Shown here: positions 33,081 through 40,914 of the stretch, piece after piece | Layout of the letters: each line of letters begins with the position of its first letter | How positions within the stretch are numbered: the first letter of the stretch is position 1 | Source: Streptomyces griseoluteus | GTDB lineage: Bacteria > Actinomycetota > Actinomycetes > Streptomycetales > Streptomycetaceae | Length of the DNA: 64,000 bases | Assembly: GCF_004784465.1 (NCBI RefSeq) | Contig: NZ_SRRU01000011.1 | Location: 1-64,000, forward strand | Reading direction: 5' to 3' | Notes under the pieces: generated by a model | What the model saw: the letters and a program-made list of their open reading frames with translations, nothing else | What the model was told of the DNA's origin: nothing | The model's database searches: none | Translations under genes and position numbers: made by a program

Positions 33081-34064
33081 ATGAACCCCGCCGCCCGCGC
33101 GTTCTGGCTCAGCTCGCCCGGCCACGGTGAGCTTCGCGACGTCACCCTCCCGGAGCCCGGTGAGGACGAGGTCCTGGTGCGCGCCCTGTACTCAGGGGTC
33201 AGCCGCGGCACCGAGACCCTGGTGTTCCGCGGCGGTGTCCCGGAGAGCCAACACGACGTGATGCGGGCGCCTTTCCAGGAGGGCGACTTCCCGGCCCCGG
33301 TGAAGTACGGCTATCTGAGCGTCGGCGTGGTCGAGCGCGGCCCCGATGAGCTGACCGGCCGTACGGTCTTCTGCCTCCATCCACACCAGAGCCGTTACGT
33401 CGTTCCGGTGAGCGCCGTGACCGTCGTGCCCGACCGGGTGCCCGCCGCGCGGGCCGTGCTCGCCGGGACCGTGGAGACCGCCGTGAACGCCCTGTGGGAC
33501 GCGGCCCCGCAGATCGGGGACCGGATCAGCGTGGTCGGCGGCGGCATGATCGGCTGCTCGGTCGCCGCCCTGCTCGCCCGCTTCCCCGGCATCCGCCTCC
33601 AGCTCGTCGACGCCGACCCCGCCCGCGCCGAGACCGCCAAGGCCCTCGGCGTCGACTTCGCCACTCCCGACGAGGCCACCGGCGAGCGCGACCTCGTCAT
33701 CCACGCCAGCGCCACCGAGCAGGGCCTCACCCGCGCCCTGGAACTCCTCGCCCCCGAGGGCACCGTCGTGGAGCTGAGCTGGTACGGCGACCGGCGCGTC
33801 ACCCTGCCGCTGGGGGAAGCCTTCCACTCCCGCCGGCTCACCCTCCGCGCCAGCCAGGTCGGCACCGTCTCCCCGGCCGCCCGCCCCGGCCGGGGTTACG
33901 CCGAGCGGATGGCCCTCGCCCTGGACCTGCTCGCCGACCCGGCGCTGGACGCGCTCATCACCGGAGAGAGCGATTTCGGTGAACTCCCCGAGCTGATGCC
34001 CCGCCTGGCGAGCGGCGAGATCCCCGCCCTGTGCCACCGCATCCGCTATCCCGACCCGGCCTGA
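33081..34064 (+). CDS. Medium-chain dehydrogenase-like oxidoreductase lacking zinc ligands
   Basis: The 327-residue product starts at the second ATG (33081), six bases after AGGAGG; the first ATG touches the ribosome site. The MDR fold is evident: N-terminal GroES-like part (LPEPGEDEVLVRALYSGVSRGTETLVFRG), then a Rossmann domain with VVGGGMIGCSVAALLARFPG (GxGxxG-like) and the NAD-ribose Asp in LVDADPARAETAKALGVD. The catalytic Cys/His zinc ligands of alcohol dehydrogenases are missing; the GVSRGTE motif instead resembles BchC-like and other non-zinc MDR enzymes. It opens the gene row that runs to the GTP cyclohydrolase region, so it may oxidise or reduce an intermediate of that unknown pathway. 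Confidence 0.82.
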   Translation: MNPAARAFWLSSPGHGELRDVTLPEPGEDEVLVRALYSGVSRGTETLVFRGGVPESQHDVMRAPFQEGDFPAPVKYGYLSVGVVERGPDELTGRTVFCLHPHQSRYVVPVSAVTVVPDRVPAARAVLAGTVETAVNALWDAAPQIGDRISVVGGGMIGCSVAALLARFPGIRLQLVDADPARAETAKALGVDFATPDEATGERDLVIHASATEQGLTRALELLAPEGTVVELSWYGDRRVTLPLGEAFHSRRLTLRASQVGTVSPAARPGRGYAERMALALDLLADPALDALITGESDFGELPELMPRLASGEIPALCHRIRYPDPA

Positions 34065-34180
34065 CCTGAGAAAAGAGTGAGAGAGGGCTGAACACGGGGA
34101 ACCGAAGAACCGTATTACCCGGCAACCCCCGGACGGGAACCTCCGGGGGACCAGACGCGCCGCACCTGGAGGGTCGTCCG

Positions 34181-34579
34181 TTGTTCAGCATCACCGTCCG
34201 CGATCACATCATGATCGCCCACAGCTTCCGCGGCGACGTGTTCGGACCCGCGCAGCGCCTGCACGGCGCCACGTTCCTGGTGGACGCGACCTTCCGCCGT
34301 GAGCAGTTGGACGAGGACAACATCGTGGTCGACATCGGCCTCGCCACGCGTGAACTCGGCTCCATCACGGCCGAGTTGAACTACCGCAACCTGGACGACG
34401 ACCCCGAGTTCGCCGGGGTCAACACCTCCACCGAGTTCCTGGCCAAGGTCGTCGCCGACCGGCTCGCCGAGCGCATCGCCAAGGGCGCGCTGGGCGAGGG
34501 GGCGAAGGGCCTGTCCGCGCTCTCGGTGACCCTGCACGAGTCCCACATCGCCTGGGCGAGTTACGAGCGTGGCCTGTGA
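34181..34579 (+). CDS. 6-pyruvoyl-tetrahydropterin synthase-like protein with altered active site
   Basis: The 132-residue product starts at TTG 34181, seven bases after GGAGGG. The PTPS/QueD fold is recognisable: FSITVRDHIMIAHSFRG, then RLHGATFLVDATFRREQLDEDNIVVDIGLATREL, NYRNLDDDPEFAGVNTSTEFLAKVVADRL, and TLHESHIAWASYE, where the substrate-anchoring Glu is kept. However, the second His of the LHGH zinc motif is Ala, the catalytic Cys region before it reads FGPAQ, and the catalytic LDHxxLN is LNYRNLD. So two of three zinc His and the proton-transfer residues are not standard. A changed reaction on a pterin-like or pyrimidine substrate, or a binding role, is likely. It overlaps the glycosyltransferase start by four bases (GTGA). 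Confidence 0.82.
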   Translation: MFSITVRDHIMIAHSFRGDVFGPAQRLHGATFLVDATFRREQLDEDNIVVDIGLATRELGSITAELNYRNLDDDPEFAGVNTSTEFLAKVVADRLAERIAKGALGEGAKGLSALSVTLHESHIAWASYERGL

Positions 34580-35775
34580 GCGACCTGACCGTGGACCGGG
34601 CCCGTCTCGCCTACGTGCCCGCACAGCCCCGCGCCACCAAGAAGACCGAGCACACCGAGAACTTCGGGATCATCCCCATGTCGCTGCGCACCGTGCACTT
34701 CGTCATGCCGGGCGGCGTCGACGACCCCGCCGCGCCCAGCGGCGGCAACGCCTACGACCGCCGGGTCTGCCTCGACCTGCCCGGCTTCGGCTGGCAGGTC
34801 GTCCGGCACGCCGCCCCCGGCGCCTGGCCGGACCCGGACGCCGACGCCCGCGAGTCGCTCGCCCGCACCCTCGCCCAGATGCCCGACGACACCGTGGTCC
34901 TGCTGGACGGCCTGGTCGCCTGCGGAGTGCCCGAGATCGTCGTCCCCGAGGCCGGACGGCTCCGGATCGCCGTCCTCGTCCACCTGCCGCTCGGCGACGA
35001 GACCGGCCTGGACCCGGCCGTGGCCGCCGACCTCGACGCCCGCGAACGAGCCGTGCTGCGCGCGGTGCCCGCCACCATCGCCACCAGCGACTGGGCCGTA
35101 CGCCGTCTGGTCGCCCACCACGGCCTCGCCCCCGACCGCGTCCACCTCGCCGCCCCCGGCGCCGACATCGCGCCGCTGGCGCCCGGCACCGACGGCATCT
35201 CCCACCTGGTGTGCGTCGCCGCCGTCACCCCGCGCAAGGGCCAGCACCGCCTGGTCGAGGCCCTCGCGGCCGTACGGGACCTGCCCTGGACCTGCTCGCT
35301 GGTCGGCGGCCTCGGCACCGACCCCGAGTACGTGGCCACGCTGCGCGCCCAGATCGAGCGGTACGGCCTCGCCGACCGGCTGCACCTGACCGGTCCCCGC
35401 ACCGGCGCCGACCTCGACGCCAGCTACGCCGCCGCCGACCTCATGGTGCTCACCTCCTACGCCGAGACCTACGGCATGGCGGTCACCGAGGCCCTCGCGC
35501 GCGGCATCCCGGTCATTGCCACCGACGTGGGCGGGCTGCCCGAGGCGGTCGGCCGCGCCCCCGACGGCGGCGTGCCCGGCATCCTCGTCCCGCCGGAGGA
35601 CCCCGCCGCCATCGCCGCCGAACTGCGCGGCTGGTTCGGCGAGCCCGATGTGCGCCGCCGCCTCAAGGCCGCCGCGCGCGGCCGGCGCAGCGCGCTCGGC
35701 GGCTGGGCCGCCACCGCCCGCAGCCTCGCCGGGGTCCTCGGCAGGCTCCCCGGCGCCCCCAGGAGGGCCGCATGA
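34576..35775 (+). CDS. GT4-family glycosyltransferase
   Basis: The 399-residue product starts at GTG 34576, which overlaps the PTPS-like stop; a later start at 34678 (MSLRTVHFVMPGG) would also give a full GT fold. The GT-B fold is clear: HFVMPGGVDDPAAPSGGNAYDRRVCLDL near the N-terminus, VAAVTPRKGQHRLVEALAAV in the middle, and YAETYGMAVTEALARGIPVIATDVGGLPEAV as the sugar-nucleotide binding E-x7-E region. It is cytoplasmic, retaining by family. Its acceptor is probably the product of the neighbouring pathway; ATGA coupling to the methyltransferase supports one operon. Confidence 0.9.
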   Translation: MSDLTVDRARLAYVPAQPRATKKTEHTENFGIIPMSLRTVHFVMPGGVDDPAAPSGGNAYDRRVCLDLPGFGWQVVRHAAPGAWPDPDADARESLARTLAQMPDDTVVLLDGLVACGVPEIVVPEAGRLRIAVLVHLPLGDETGLDPAVAADLDARERAVLRAVPATIATSDWAVRRLVAHHGLAPDRVHLAAPGADIAPLAPGTDGISHLVCVAAVTPRKGQHRLVEALAAVRDLPWTCSLVGGLGTDPEYVATLRAQIERYGLADRLHLTGPRTGADLDASYAAADLMVLTSYAETYGMAVTEALARGIPVIATDVGGLPEAVGRAPDGGVPGILVPPEDPAAIAAELRGWFGEPDVRRRLKAAARGRRSALGGWAATARSLAGVLGRLPGAPRRAA

Positions 35776-36743
35776 CCGACGCCACCACCGAGGAGGAACA
35801 CCGGGTGAACGACGGCACCGAGCCCACCGGCACCTCCGACGTCATCGCCGGCGCCGGCCCCGTCGGCCGCCCCGGCGAGCGGGCCACCGTACGGCTGCGC
35901 GAGGGCGACGCCGACGAGGCGCCCCGGTACGCGCCCGAGTGGCTCCAGCTCCGGGAGCCCGCCGACGCCGACGCGCGGGCCCTGGGTCTGCTGGAGCCGC
36001 TCGGCAAGCGGCTGGCCGAACTCCCGCCGCGTGAGGGCGGGCTGGTCATCCACGACCTGGGCTGCGGTACCGGCTCGATGGGCCGCTGGCTGGCCGCCCG
36101 GCTGGACGGCGCCCAGCACTGGGTGCTGCACGACCGGGACCCGTACCTGCTGCACTTCGCGGCCGTCGCCTCCCCGCGCGTCGCCGCCGATGGCGGCCGG
36201 GTCACCGTCGAGACCCGGCGCGGCGACGTCGCCCGGCTCACGCCGGACGCGCTGTCCGGCGCCTCGCTGGTGACGGCGTCCGCGCTGCTGGACGTGCTCA
36301 CCCGCCCCGAGATCGAGACGCTGGCCGCCGCCTGCGCGGGCGCGGGCAGCCCGGCCCTGCTCACCCTGTCCGTCGCCGGACGCGTCGAGTTCGCGACGCC
36401 GGACCCACTGGACGCCGACCTGGCCGAGGCGTTCAACGCCCACCAGCGCCGGGGCGGCCTGCTCGGTCCGGACGCGGTCACCGCGGCCGGCGAGGCGTTC
36501 GCCGGACACGGCGCGTCGGTACGGGTGCACCCGAGCCCCTGGCGGCTAGGCGCGGAGCACGCGGCGCTCACCGCGCAGTGGCTGCGCGGCTGGGTCGGCG
36601 CGGCAGTCGAGGAGCGGCCCGCCCTGCGGACCCGCGCCGAGGACTACCTGCGCGACCGGCTGGCCGCGTGCGAGGCGGGCGAGCTGGAGGTCGTGGTGCA
36701 CCACAGCGACCTGCTGGCGCTGCCCCGGCCGGTGGAGGCGTGA
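35772..36743 (+). CDS. Class I SAM-dependent methyltransferase
   Basis: The 323-residue product overlaps the glycosyltransferase stop as ATGA. The SAM-binding motif I is VIHDLGCGTGSMGRWLA, motif II acidic position in WVLHDRDPYLL, and motif IV-like VTASALLDVLTRPEIETL. The N-terminal 50 residues are acidic and flexible. The C-terminal half (WRLGAEHAALTAQWLRGWVGAAVEE) is helical and may bind the acceptor. The methyl acceptor is unknown; O- or N-methylation of a glycosylated intermediate is a reasonable guess from the gene order. The stop overlaps the start of the membrane protein gene by one base (TGATG). Confidence 0.87.
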   Translation: MTDATTEEEHRVNDGTEPTGTSDVIAGAGPVGRPGERATVRLREGDADEAPRYAPEWLQLREPADADARALGLLEPLGKRLAELPPREGGLVIHDLGCGTGSMGRWLAARLDGAQHWVLHDRDPYLLHFAAVASPRVAADGGRVTVETRRGDVARLTPDALSGASLVTASALLDVLTRPEIETLAAACAGAGSPALLTLSVAGRVEFATPDPLDADLAEAFNAHQRRGGLLGPDAVTAAGEAFAGHGASVRVHPSPWRLGAEHAALTAQWLRGWVGAAVEERPALRTRAEDYLRDRLAACEAGELEVVVHHSDLLALPRPVEA

Positions 36744-37915
36744 TGAACGGGCGGACGGGCGAGGCGGTCGCGGAGACCCGCGACACCGGCCTTCCGGAGC
36801 CGTCGGAGCCCGCCCGGCCGCCCGGCACACCCGACGGAAACGTCACTGCCCGGCGCACGCTGCGCACGCATTTCGGCACGGTCGTCGGCGTCGCCATCCT
36901 CGGTGCGCTGCTGTGGCGGCTGGGCACCGGGCCGCTGGTGGACGGGCTGCGCAGGATCGACACGGCCACCGTGCTCGCGGCCCTCGGGATCGGCGCCGTC
37001 ACCACCGTATTCAGCGCCTGGCGCTGGCAGTTGACCGCGCGCGGCCTCGGCATCCGGCTGCCGCTCGGGGCCGCCGTCGCCGACTACTACCGTGCGCTGT
37101 TCCTCAACGCGGCGCTCCCCGGCGGCGTCCTCGGCGACGTGCACCGGGCGGTACGGCACGGGCAGAGCGCCGGGGACATCCGGCGCGCCGTCAAGGCCGT
37201 CGTGCTGGAGCGGGTCGCCGGGCAACTGGCGCTCGCCGTCTGCGGTGCCGCGCTGCTGCTCACCCTGCCGTCCCCGGTCCGCGACGACCTGCGGACCGTA
37301 GCGGTGCCGGTGGCGCTCGCCGGGGCGGGCGCGCTCGCGGTCGTCCTCGCCGTCCGCATGAACCAGGCGCCCGGCCGGCGCACCGGCTCGCTGCCGGGGA
37401 GCGGGCTGCTGCGGGAGGCGCGGCAGGGCCTGCTGTCGCGGGAGAGCGGGCCGGGCATCGCGCTGTCCTCGGTGGTCGTCCTCGCCGGGCACCTCGGCAT
37501 GTTCGTCGTCGCGGCCCGGATCGCGGGCAGCGGGGCGTCCGTGCCGATGCTGCTGCCGCTCGCGGTGCTCGCCCTGCTCGCCATGGGGCTGCCGCTGAAC
37601 GTGGGCGGCTTCGGCCCCCGCGAGGGCGTCACCGCCTGGGCGTTCGCCGCCGCAGGACTCGGCGCCGGCAGCGGCGTCGCCGTCGCCGTGGTGTACGGCG
37701 TGCTCAGCTTCGTCGCCGCGCTGCCCGGCGCCGCCGTCCTCGTCGCCCGCTGGGCCGGCGCCCTGCGCGGCTACCCGCGCGGCGCGGTGGGTGCCTCGGG
37801 CGAGGTCAGCAGCCGGAAGTACGGCTCGAAGTTCTCCACCAGGCCGGCCAGCAGGCCCTTCCCCTTCTCCACCGAGGCCAGGGACGGGCGGCCGATGACG
37901 CCCGATTCGGTATAG
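36743..37915 (+). CDS. LPG-synthase transmembrane-region (flippase-like) protein
   Basis: The 390-residue product has about eight hydrophobic helices and fits the lysylphosphatidylglycerol synthase TM family (DUF/UPF0104), with the hallmark LNAALPGGVLGDVHRAVR and GLPLNVGGFGPREGVTAWAFAAAG. Members without an aminoacyltransferase domain are thought to act as lipid flippases or to present lipid-linked sugars. It is translationally coupled to the methyltransferase. The C-terminal 50 residues (GASGEVSSRKYGSKFSTRPASRPFPFSTEARDGRPMTPDSV) are soluble and arise because the frame reads 145 bases into the convergent creatininase gene; an earlier natural end has probably been lost. Confidence 0.85.
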   Translation: MNGRTGEAVAETRDTGLPEPSEPARPPGTPDGNVTARRTLRTHFGTVVGVAILGALLWRLGTGPLVDGLRRIDTATVLAALGIGAVTTVFSAWRWQLTARGLGIRLPLGAAVADYYRALFLNAALPGGVLGDVHRAVRHGQSAGDIRRAVKAVVLERVAGQLALAVCGAALLLTLPSPVRDDLRTVAVPVALAGAGALAVVLAVRMNQAPGRRTGSLPGSGLLREARQGLLSRESGPGIALSSVVVLAGHLGMFVVAARIAGSGASVPMLLPLAVLALLAMGLPLNVGGFGPREGVTAWAFAAAGLGAGSGVAVAVVYGVLSFVAALPGAAVLVARWAGALRGYPRGAVGASGEVSSRKYGSKFSTRPASRPFPFSTEARDGRPMTPDSV

Positions 37916-38547
37916 GCGGACATTCCCGTGGTGAGCAGATGACGACGGTCGTCGGCGGTGAAATCGGCCGACTCGTAGCCAGGGCGGAGGAATTCGGGAT
38001 GAGCGTGCAGCAGGATGGACGCCTCGATCTCCCCGGCGTGCATGTCGGTCAGCAGCGAGGTCTCCACCCCCGCCCGCTGCCGCGCCTCCTCCCAGTCCTC
38101 GGCCGCCGGGTACAGCGCCATCCGCTCGCCCCGCGCCGAAGCCTCCTGCACGACATTGCCCAGCACATAGTTCCCGCCGTGCCCGTTGACCACCACGAGC
38201 GACTCCACGCCCGAGCGGCGCAGGGAGTCGGCGATGTCACGTACGACCGCATGGAGGGTAACGGAGGAGATACTGACCGTCCCCGGCCAGGCCGCGTGCT
38301 CGTGCGAGCACGCGAGGGTCACCGGGGGAAGGAGGTGCACCGGGTACGCGGCGGCGATCTCCCGCGCCACGGCGCAGGCCACCAGCGTGTCGGTCGCCAA
38401 CGGGAGGTAAGGACCGTGCTGTTCGAAGCTCCCCACGGGAAGGACGGCGACCTGACGTGACACACCCTCCCCCCGCGCCCGTACGTCCTCGGTGGTGTCC
38501 GCGGGCATCACCCCGTAGGCCGCCGGTCGCGCGCCCGAACCACTCAT
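37771..38547 (-). CDS. Creatininase-family amidohydrolase, possible FAPy deformylase
   Basis: The 258-residue product carries all metal-binding motifs of the creatininase family: GSFEQHGPYLPLATDT (Glu42, His44, Asp53), HEHAAWPGT, VVVNGHGGN (His123) and DMHAGEIEAS (Glu173). Relatives include creatininase, MftE and the archaeal ArfB, which removes the formyl group from the formamidopyrimidine made from GTP. The gene diverges from the GTP cyclohydrolase II gene with only 39 bases between start codons, and that cyclohydrolase carries the residue associated with stopping at the formamidopyrimidine. Removal of this formyl group is therefore a well-motivated but untested proposal. Its 3' end overlaps the flippase-like gene on the opposite strand by 145 bases. 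Confidence 0.88.
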   Translation of the reverse strand: MSGSGARPAAYGVMPADTTEDVRARGEGVSRQVAVLPVGSFEQHGPYLPLATDTLVACAVAREIAAAYPVHLLPPVTLACSHEHAAWPGTVSISSVTLHAVVRDIADSLRRSGVESLVVVNGHGGNYVLGNVVQEASARGERMALYPAAEDWEEARQRAGVETSLLTDMHAGEIEASILLHAHPEFLRPGYESADFTADDRRHLLTTGMSAYTESGVIGRPSLASVEKGKGLLAGLVENFEPYFRLLTSPEAPTAPRG

Positions 38548-38586
38548 GTTTCCCACGGCCTCTCGTCTCTGCTTAGGAATCAGATC

Positions 38587-39246
38587 ATGACAGAAAACAT
38601 CGGCGCCTTCGGCGGGAAGACCCCGCGTCGTTCGGGCACGGAACGCGTCGTGAACACCCCGCTGCCCACCGCGTACGGGCAGTTCCAGGCGATCGGCTAC
38701 CTGGACCACGACCGGGGTGACGAGCAGGTCGCCCTGGTGCACGGGGACATCGGGGCCGAGAACGTGCTGGTGCGGCTGCACTCGGAGTGCCTGACCGGCG
38801 ACGCCTTCGGCTCCCAGCACTGCGAGTGCGGCGAGCAGTTGGCGGCCGCGCTGCGCGCGGTGGTCGCCGAGGGCGCCGGTGTCGTCCTGTACTTGAGGGG
38901 TCACGAAGGCCGGGGCATCGGTCTGCTGGCCAAGCTGCGGGCGATGGCGCTCCAGGCGGAGGGCCTGGACACGGTCGAGGCGAACCTCGCGCTCGGTCTG
39001 CCGGTGGACGCCCGTGACTACCGGGTGGCGGCGGAGATGCTGCACGACCTGAAGGTGCGCTCGGTCCGGCTGATGTCCAACAACCCGCGCAAGCGGGAGG
39101 CGTTGACCAAGCACGGCATCGAGGTCGCCGAGCAGGTGCCGCTGCTGATCGAGCCGAGCGAGAACAACATCACGTATCTGCGCACCAAGCGGGAACGCCT
39201 GGACCATCACCTGCCCCACCTGGACGCGGTGGCCCACGGCTCCTGA
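38587..39246 (+). CDS. GTP cyclohydrolase II paralogue with Met120 (predicted FAPy-forming)
   Basis: The 219-residue product is a one-domain GCH II (no DHBP synthase part). Zinc ligands are Cys68, Cys79 and Cys81 in ECLTGDAFGSQHCEC; GTP-binding residues lie in LYLRGHEGRGIGL, with Gly-His where the family has Gln (RQEGR). In ordinary RibA proteins LRAYALQ follows; here it is LRAMALQ, Met120. From memory, the S. coelicolor paralogue SCO6655 has Met120 at exactly this place and converts GTP to the formamidopyrimidine nucleotide without the second deformylation. The gene is therefore probably not for riboflavin but feeds a dedicated pathway with its neighbours. It starts behind TTAGGA and ends with a strong terminator. 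Confidence 0.9.
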   Translation: MTENIGAFGGKTPRRSGTERVVNTPLPTAYGQFQAIGYLDHDRGDEQVALVHGDIGAENVLVRLHSECLTGDAFGSQHCECGEQLAAALRAVVAEGAGVVLYLRGHEGRGIGLLAKLRAMALQAEGLDTVEANLALGLPVDARDYRVAAEMLHDLKVRSVRLMSNNPRKREALTKHGIEVAEQVPLLIEPSENNITYLRTKRERLDHHLPHLDAVAHGS

Positions 39247-39264
39247 GCCCCACCTTCCCCCATG

Positions 39265-39301
39265 CGAGACGTCCGGCCGGACTTCCCGGCCGGACGTCTC
39301 G
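39265..39301 (+). terminator. Strong hairpin after GTP cyclohydrolase gene
   Basis: CGAGACGTCCGGCCGG (39265-39280) pairs perfectly with CCGGCCGGACGTCTCG (39286-39301) around ACTTC, followed by TTT. It begins 19 bases after the stop codon and closes the pathway block. Confidence 0.85.
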
Positions 39302-39435
39302 TTTCCGCCGGACTTCACAAGCGCGCGGCGCGGTTCAGCGGCCTTTGGCCGCCGGCGGTACCGGCCGGCCCAGCGGCTCCAGCACAGGTGCCGCACCCCC
39401 TCCGGGCCGCCCCCGAGCATCCCGCCGGCGCCCGC

Positions 39436-40668
39436 TCACCCCAGCGGCGCAACGACCGCCTCGTGGACCAGGCGGCGCAGGTCGGGGAAGATCTTCAGGG
39501 TGCGGGGCCGTACCTGGGTCATGAACTGCACGGTCAGGTCCAGCGCCGGGGCGACCCAGAAGGCGGTGGTCGCCACCCCGGTCCAGCCGAAGGTGCCCGG
39601 CGCGGAGGGGGCCAGGGTGCGGGCGGGGTCGGTGACGACGGAGACGTTGAAGCCGAAGCCAAGGCCGTCGTTGGCGCGCTCCTGGTGGGCGGGGGCGCCG
39701 AACTCGCGCAGGACGGCGTCGCCGGGGAGCTGGTTGCGGGTCATCAGGGCGAGCGTGGCGGGGGAGAGCAGCCGGACGCCGTCGAGTTCGCCGCCCCGGC
39801 GCAACAGCTCCATGAAGCGGTGGTAGTCGCCCGCGCTGGAGAGCAGCCCGCCGCTTCCCGACAGGAACCGGGGCCGTCCGCGCACCGGCAGCCCCGGTAC
39901 CGGGGTGATGCCGCCGTCCTCCGTCTCGCCGTACAACTCGGCGAGGCGGGGCTCCTGTTCGGGGGTGAGGTGGAATCCGGTGTCGGTCATGCCGAGCGGG
40001 CCGAGGACGCGCTCGGCGAAGAACACGTCCAGGGGGCGGCCCGAGACGACCTCGATGAGGCGGCCCAGCACATTGGTGGCGACCGAGTAGTTCCACTGGG
40101 TGCCCGGCTCGAACTGGAGGGGCAGGGACGCGTACACCGCGATGGTCTCGGCGAGGTCCGCGCCGGAGGGCACGGAGGACTCCAGCCCGGCGGCGCGGTA
40201 GAGGGCGTCCACCGGGTGGTCGTGGTAGAAGGCGAAGGTCAGGCCCGCGGTGTGGGTGAGCAGATGCCGCACGCGGATGGGGCCGGCGGCCGGACGGGTG
40301 CGTACGTCGTCCCCCGAACCGCTCACGTACACACGGGGATCGGCGAACTCGGGGAGGTACCGGTCGATCGGGTCGTCCAGGGTGAGCAGGCCCTCCTCGA
40401 CCAGCATCAGCACCGCGACCGCCGTCACCGGCTTGGTCATGGAGTAGATCCGCCACAGGGTGTCGGCCTCCACCGGGAGCCCGGCCGCGAGGTCGCGGTG
40501 GCCGTAGGTGGTCAGATGGGCGACCCGGCCGCCACGGGCCACCGACACCAGGAAGCCGGGCAGCCGGCCCTCGTCCACGAGACCGGCCGCGTGCTGGTCG
40601 AGGCGGTCCAGCGCCTTCGCGTCCAGCCCCACGTCCTGCGGGGCGACTTCCTGTCGAAGCTGTGCCAT
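39436..40668 (-). CDS. Serine hydrolase, beta-lactamase/DD-peptidase fold (class C-like)
   Basis: The 410-residue product has the S-x-x-K motif in IYSMTKPVTAVAVLMLVEEG, the Y-x-N-like tyrosine motif in WNYSVATNVLGRLIEVVSG, and an HTG-like position in GTFGWTGVATTAFWV (WTG instead of KTG). These mark cytoplasmic esterase/penicillin-binding-like hydrolases of the COG1680 type. No signal peptide is present, so cell-wall cross-linking is unlikely, and an esterase-like role is more probable. The gene is monocistronic, convergent with the GCH II gene. Confidence 0.88.
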   Translation of the reverse strand: MAQLRQEVAPQDVGLDAKALDRLDQHAAGLVDEGRLPGFLVSVARGGRVAHLTTYGHRDLAAGLPVEADTLWRIYSMTKPVTAVAVLMLVEEGLLTLDDPIDRYLPEFADPRVYVSGSGDDVRTRPAAGPIRVRHLLTHTAGLTFAFYHDHPVDALYRAAGLESSVPSGADLAETIAVYASLPLQFEPGTQWNYSVATNVLGRLIEVVSGRPLDVFFAERVLGPLGMTDTGFHLTPEQEPRLAELYGETEDGGITPVPGLPVRGRPRFLSGSGGLLSSAGDYHRFMELLRRGGELDGVRLLSPATLALMTRNQLPGDAVLREFGAPAHQERANDGLGFGFNVSVVTDPARTLAPSAPGTFGWTGVATTAFWVAPALDLTVQFMTQVRPRTLKIFPDLRRLVHEAVVAPLG

Positions 40669-40914
40669 GGCTCTCCTCCGGTCCTGCCGGCCCCTGTGCT
40701 GCCGAGCCGGTCTGCACGCTCATCGTGACGCATGATCACCGCCAAGTACCCCGTCCTCAGCCGATCTTGTGAACGACGCGACACGCCTCGGCGCCCGCGC
40801 TGACGCCGCGATCTCGCGCAGCGTAAGCGAATGGAAGCCCCGCGTGGCCGCGCGTGGACCCTGTCCACGGCTGGTCCGGGAATGCCGGCCGAGTCCGCTC
40901 CCGTTGACGTGGAT

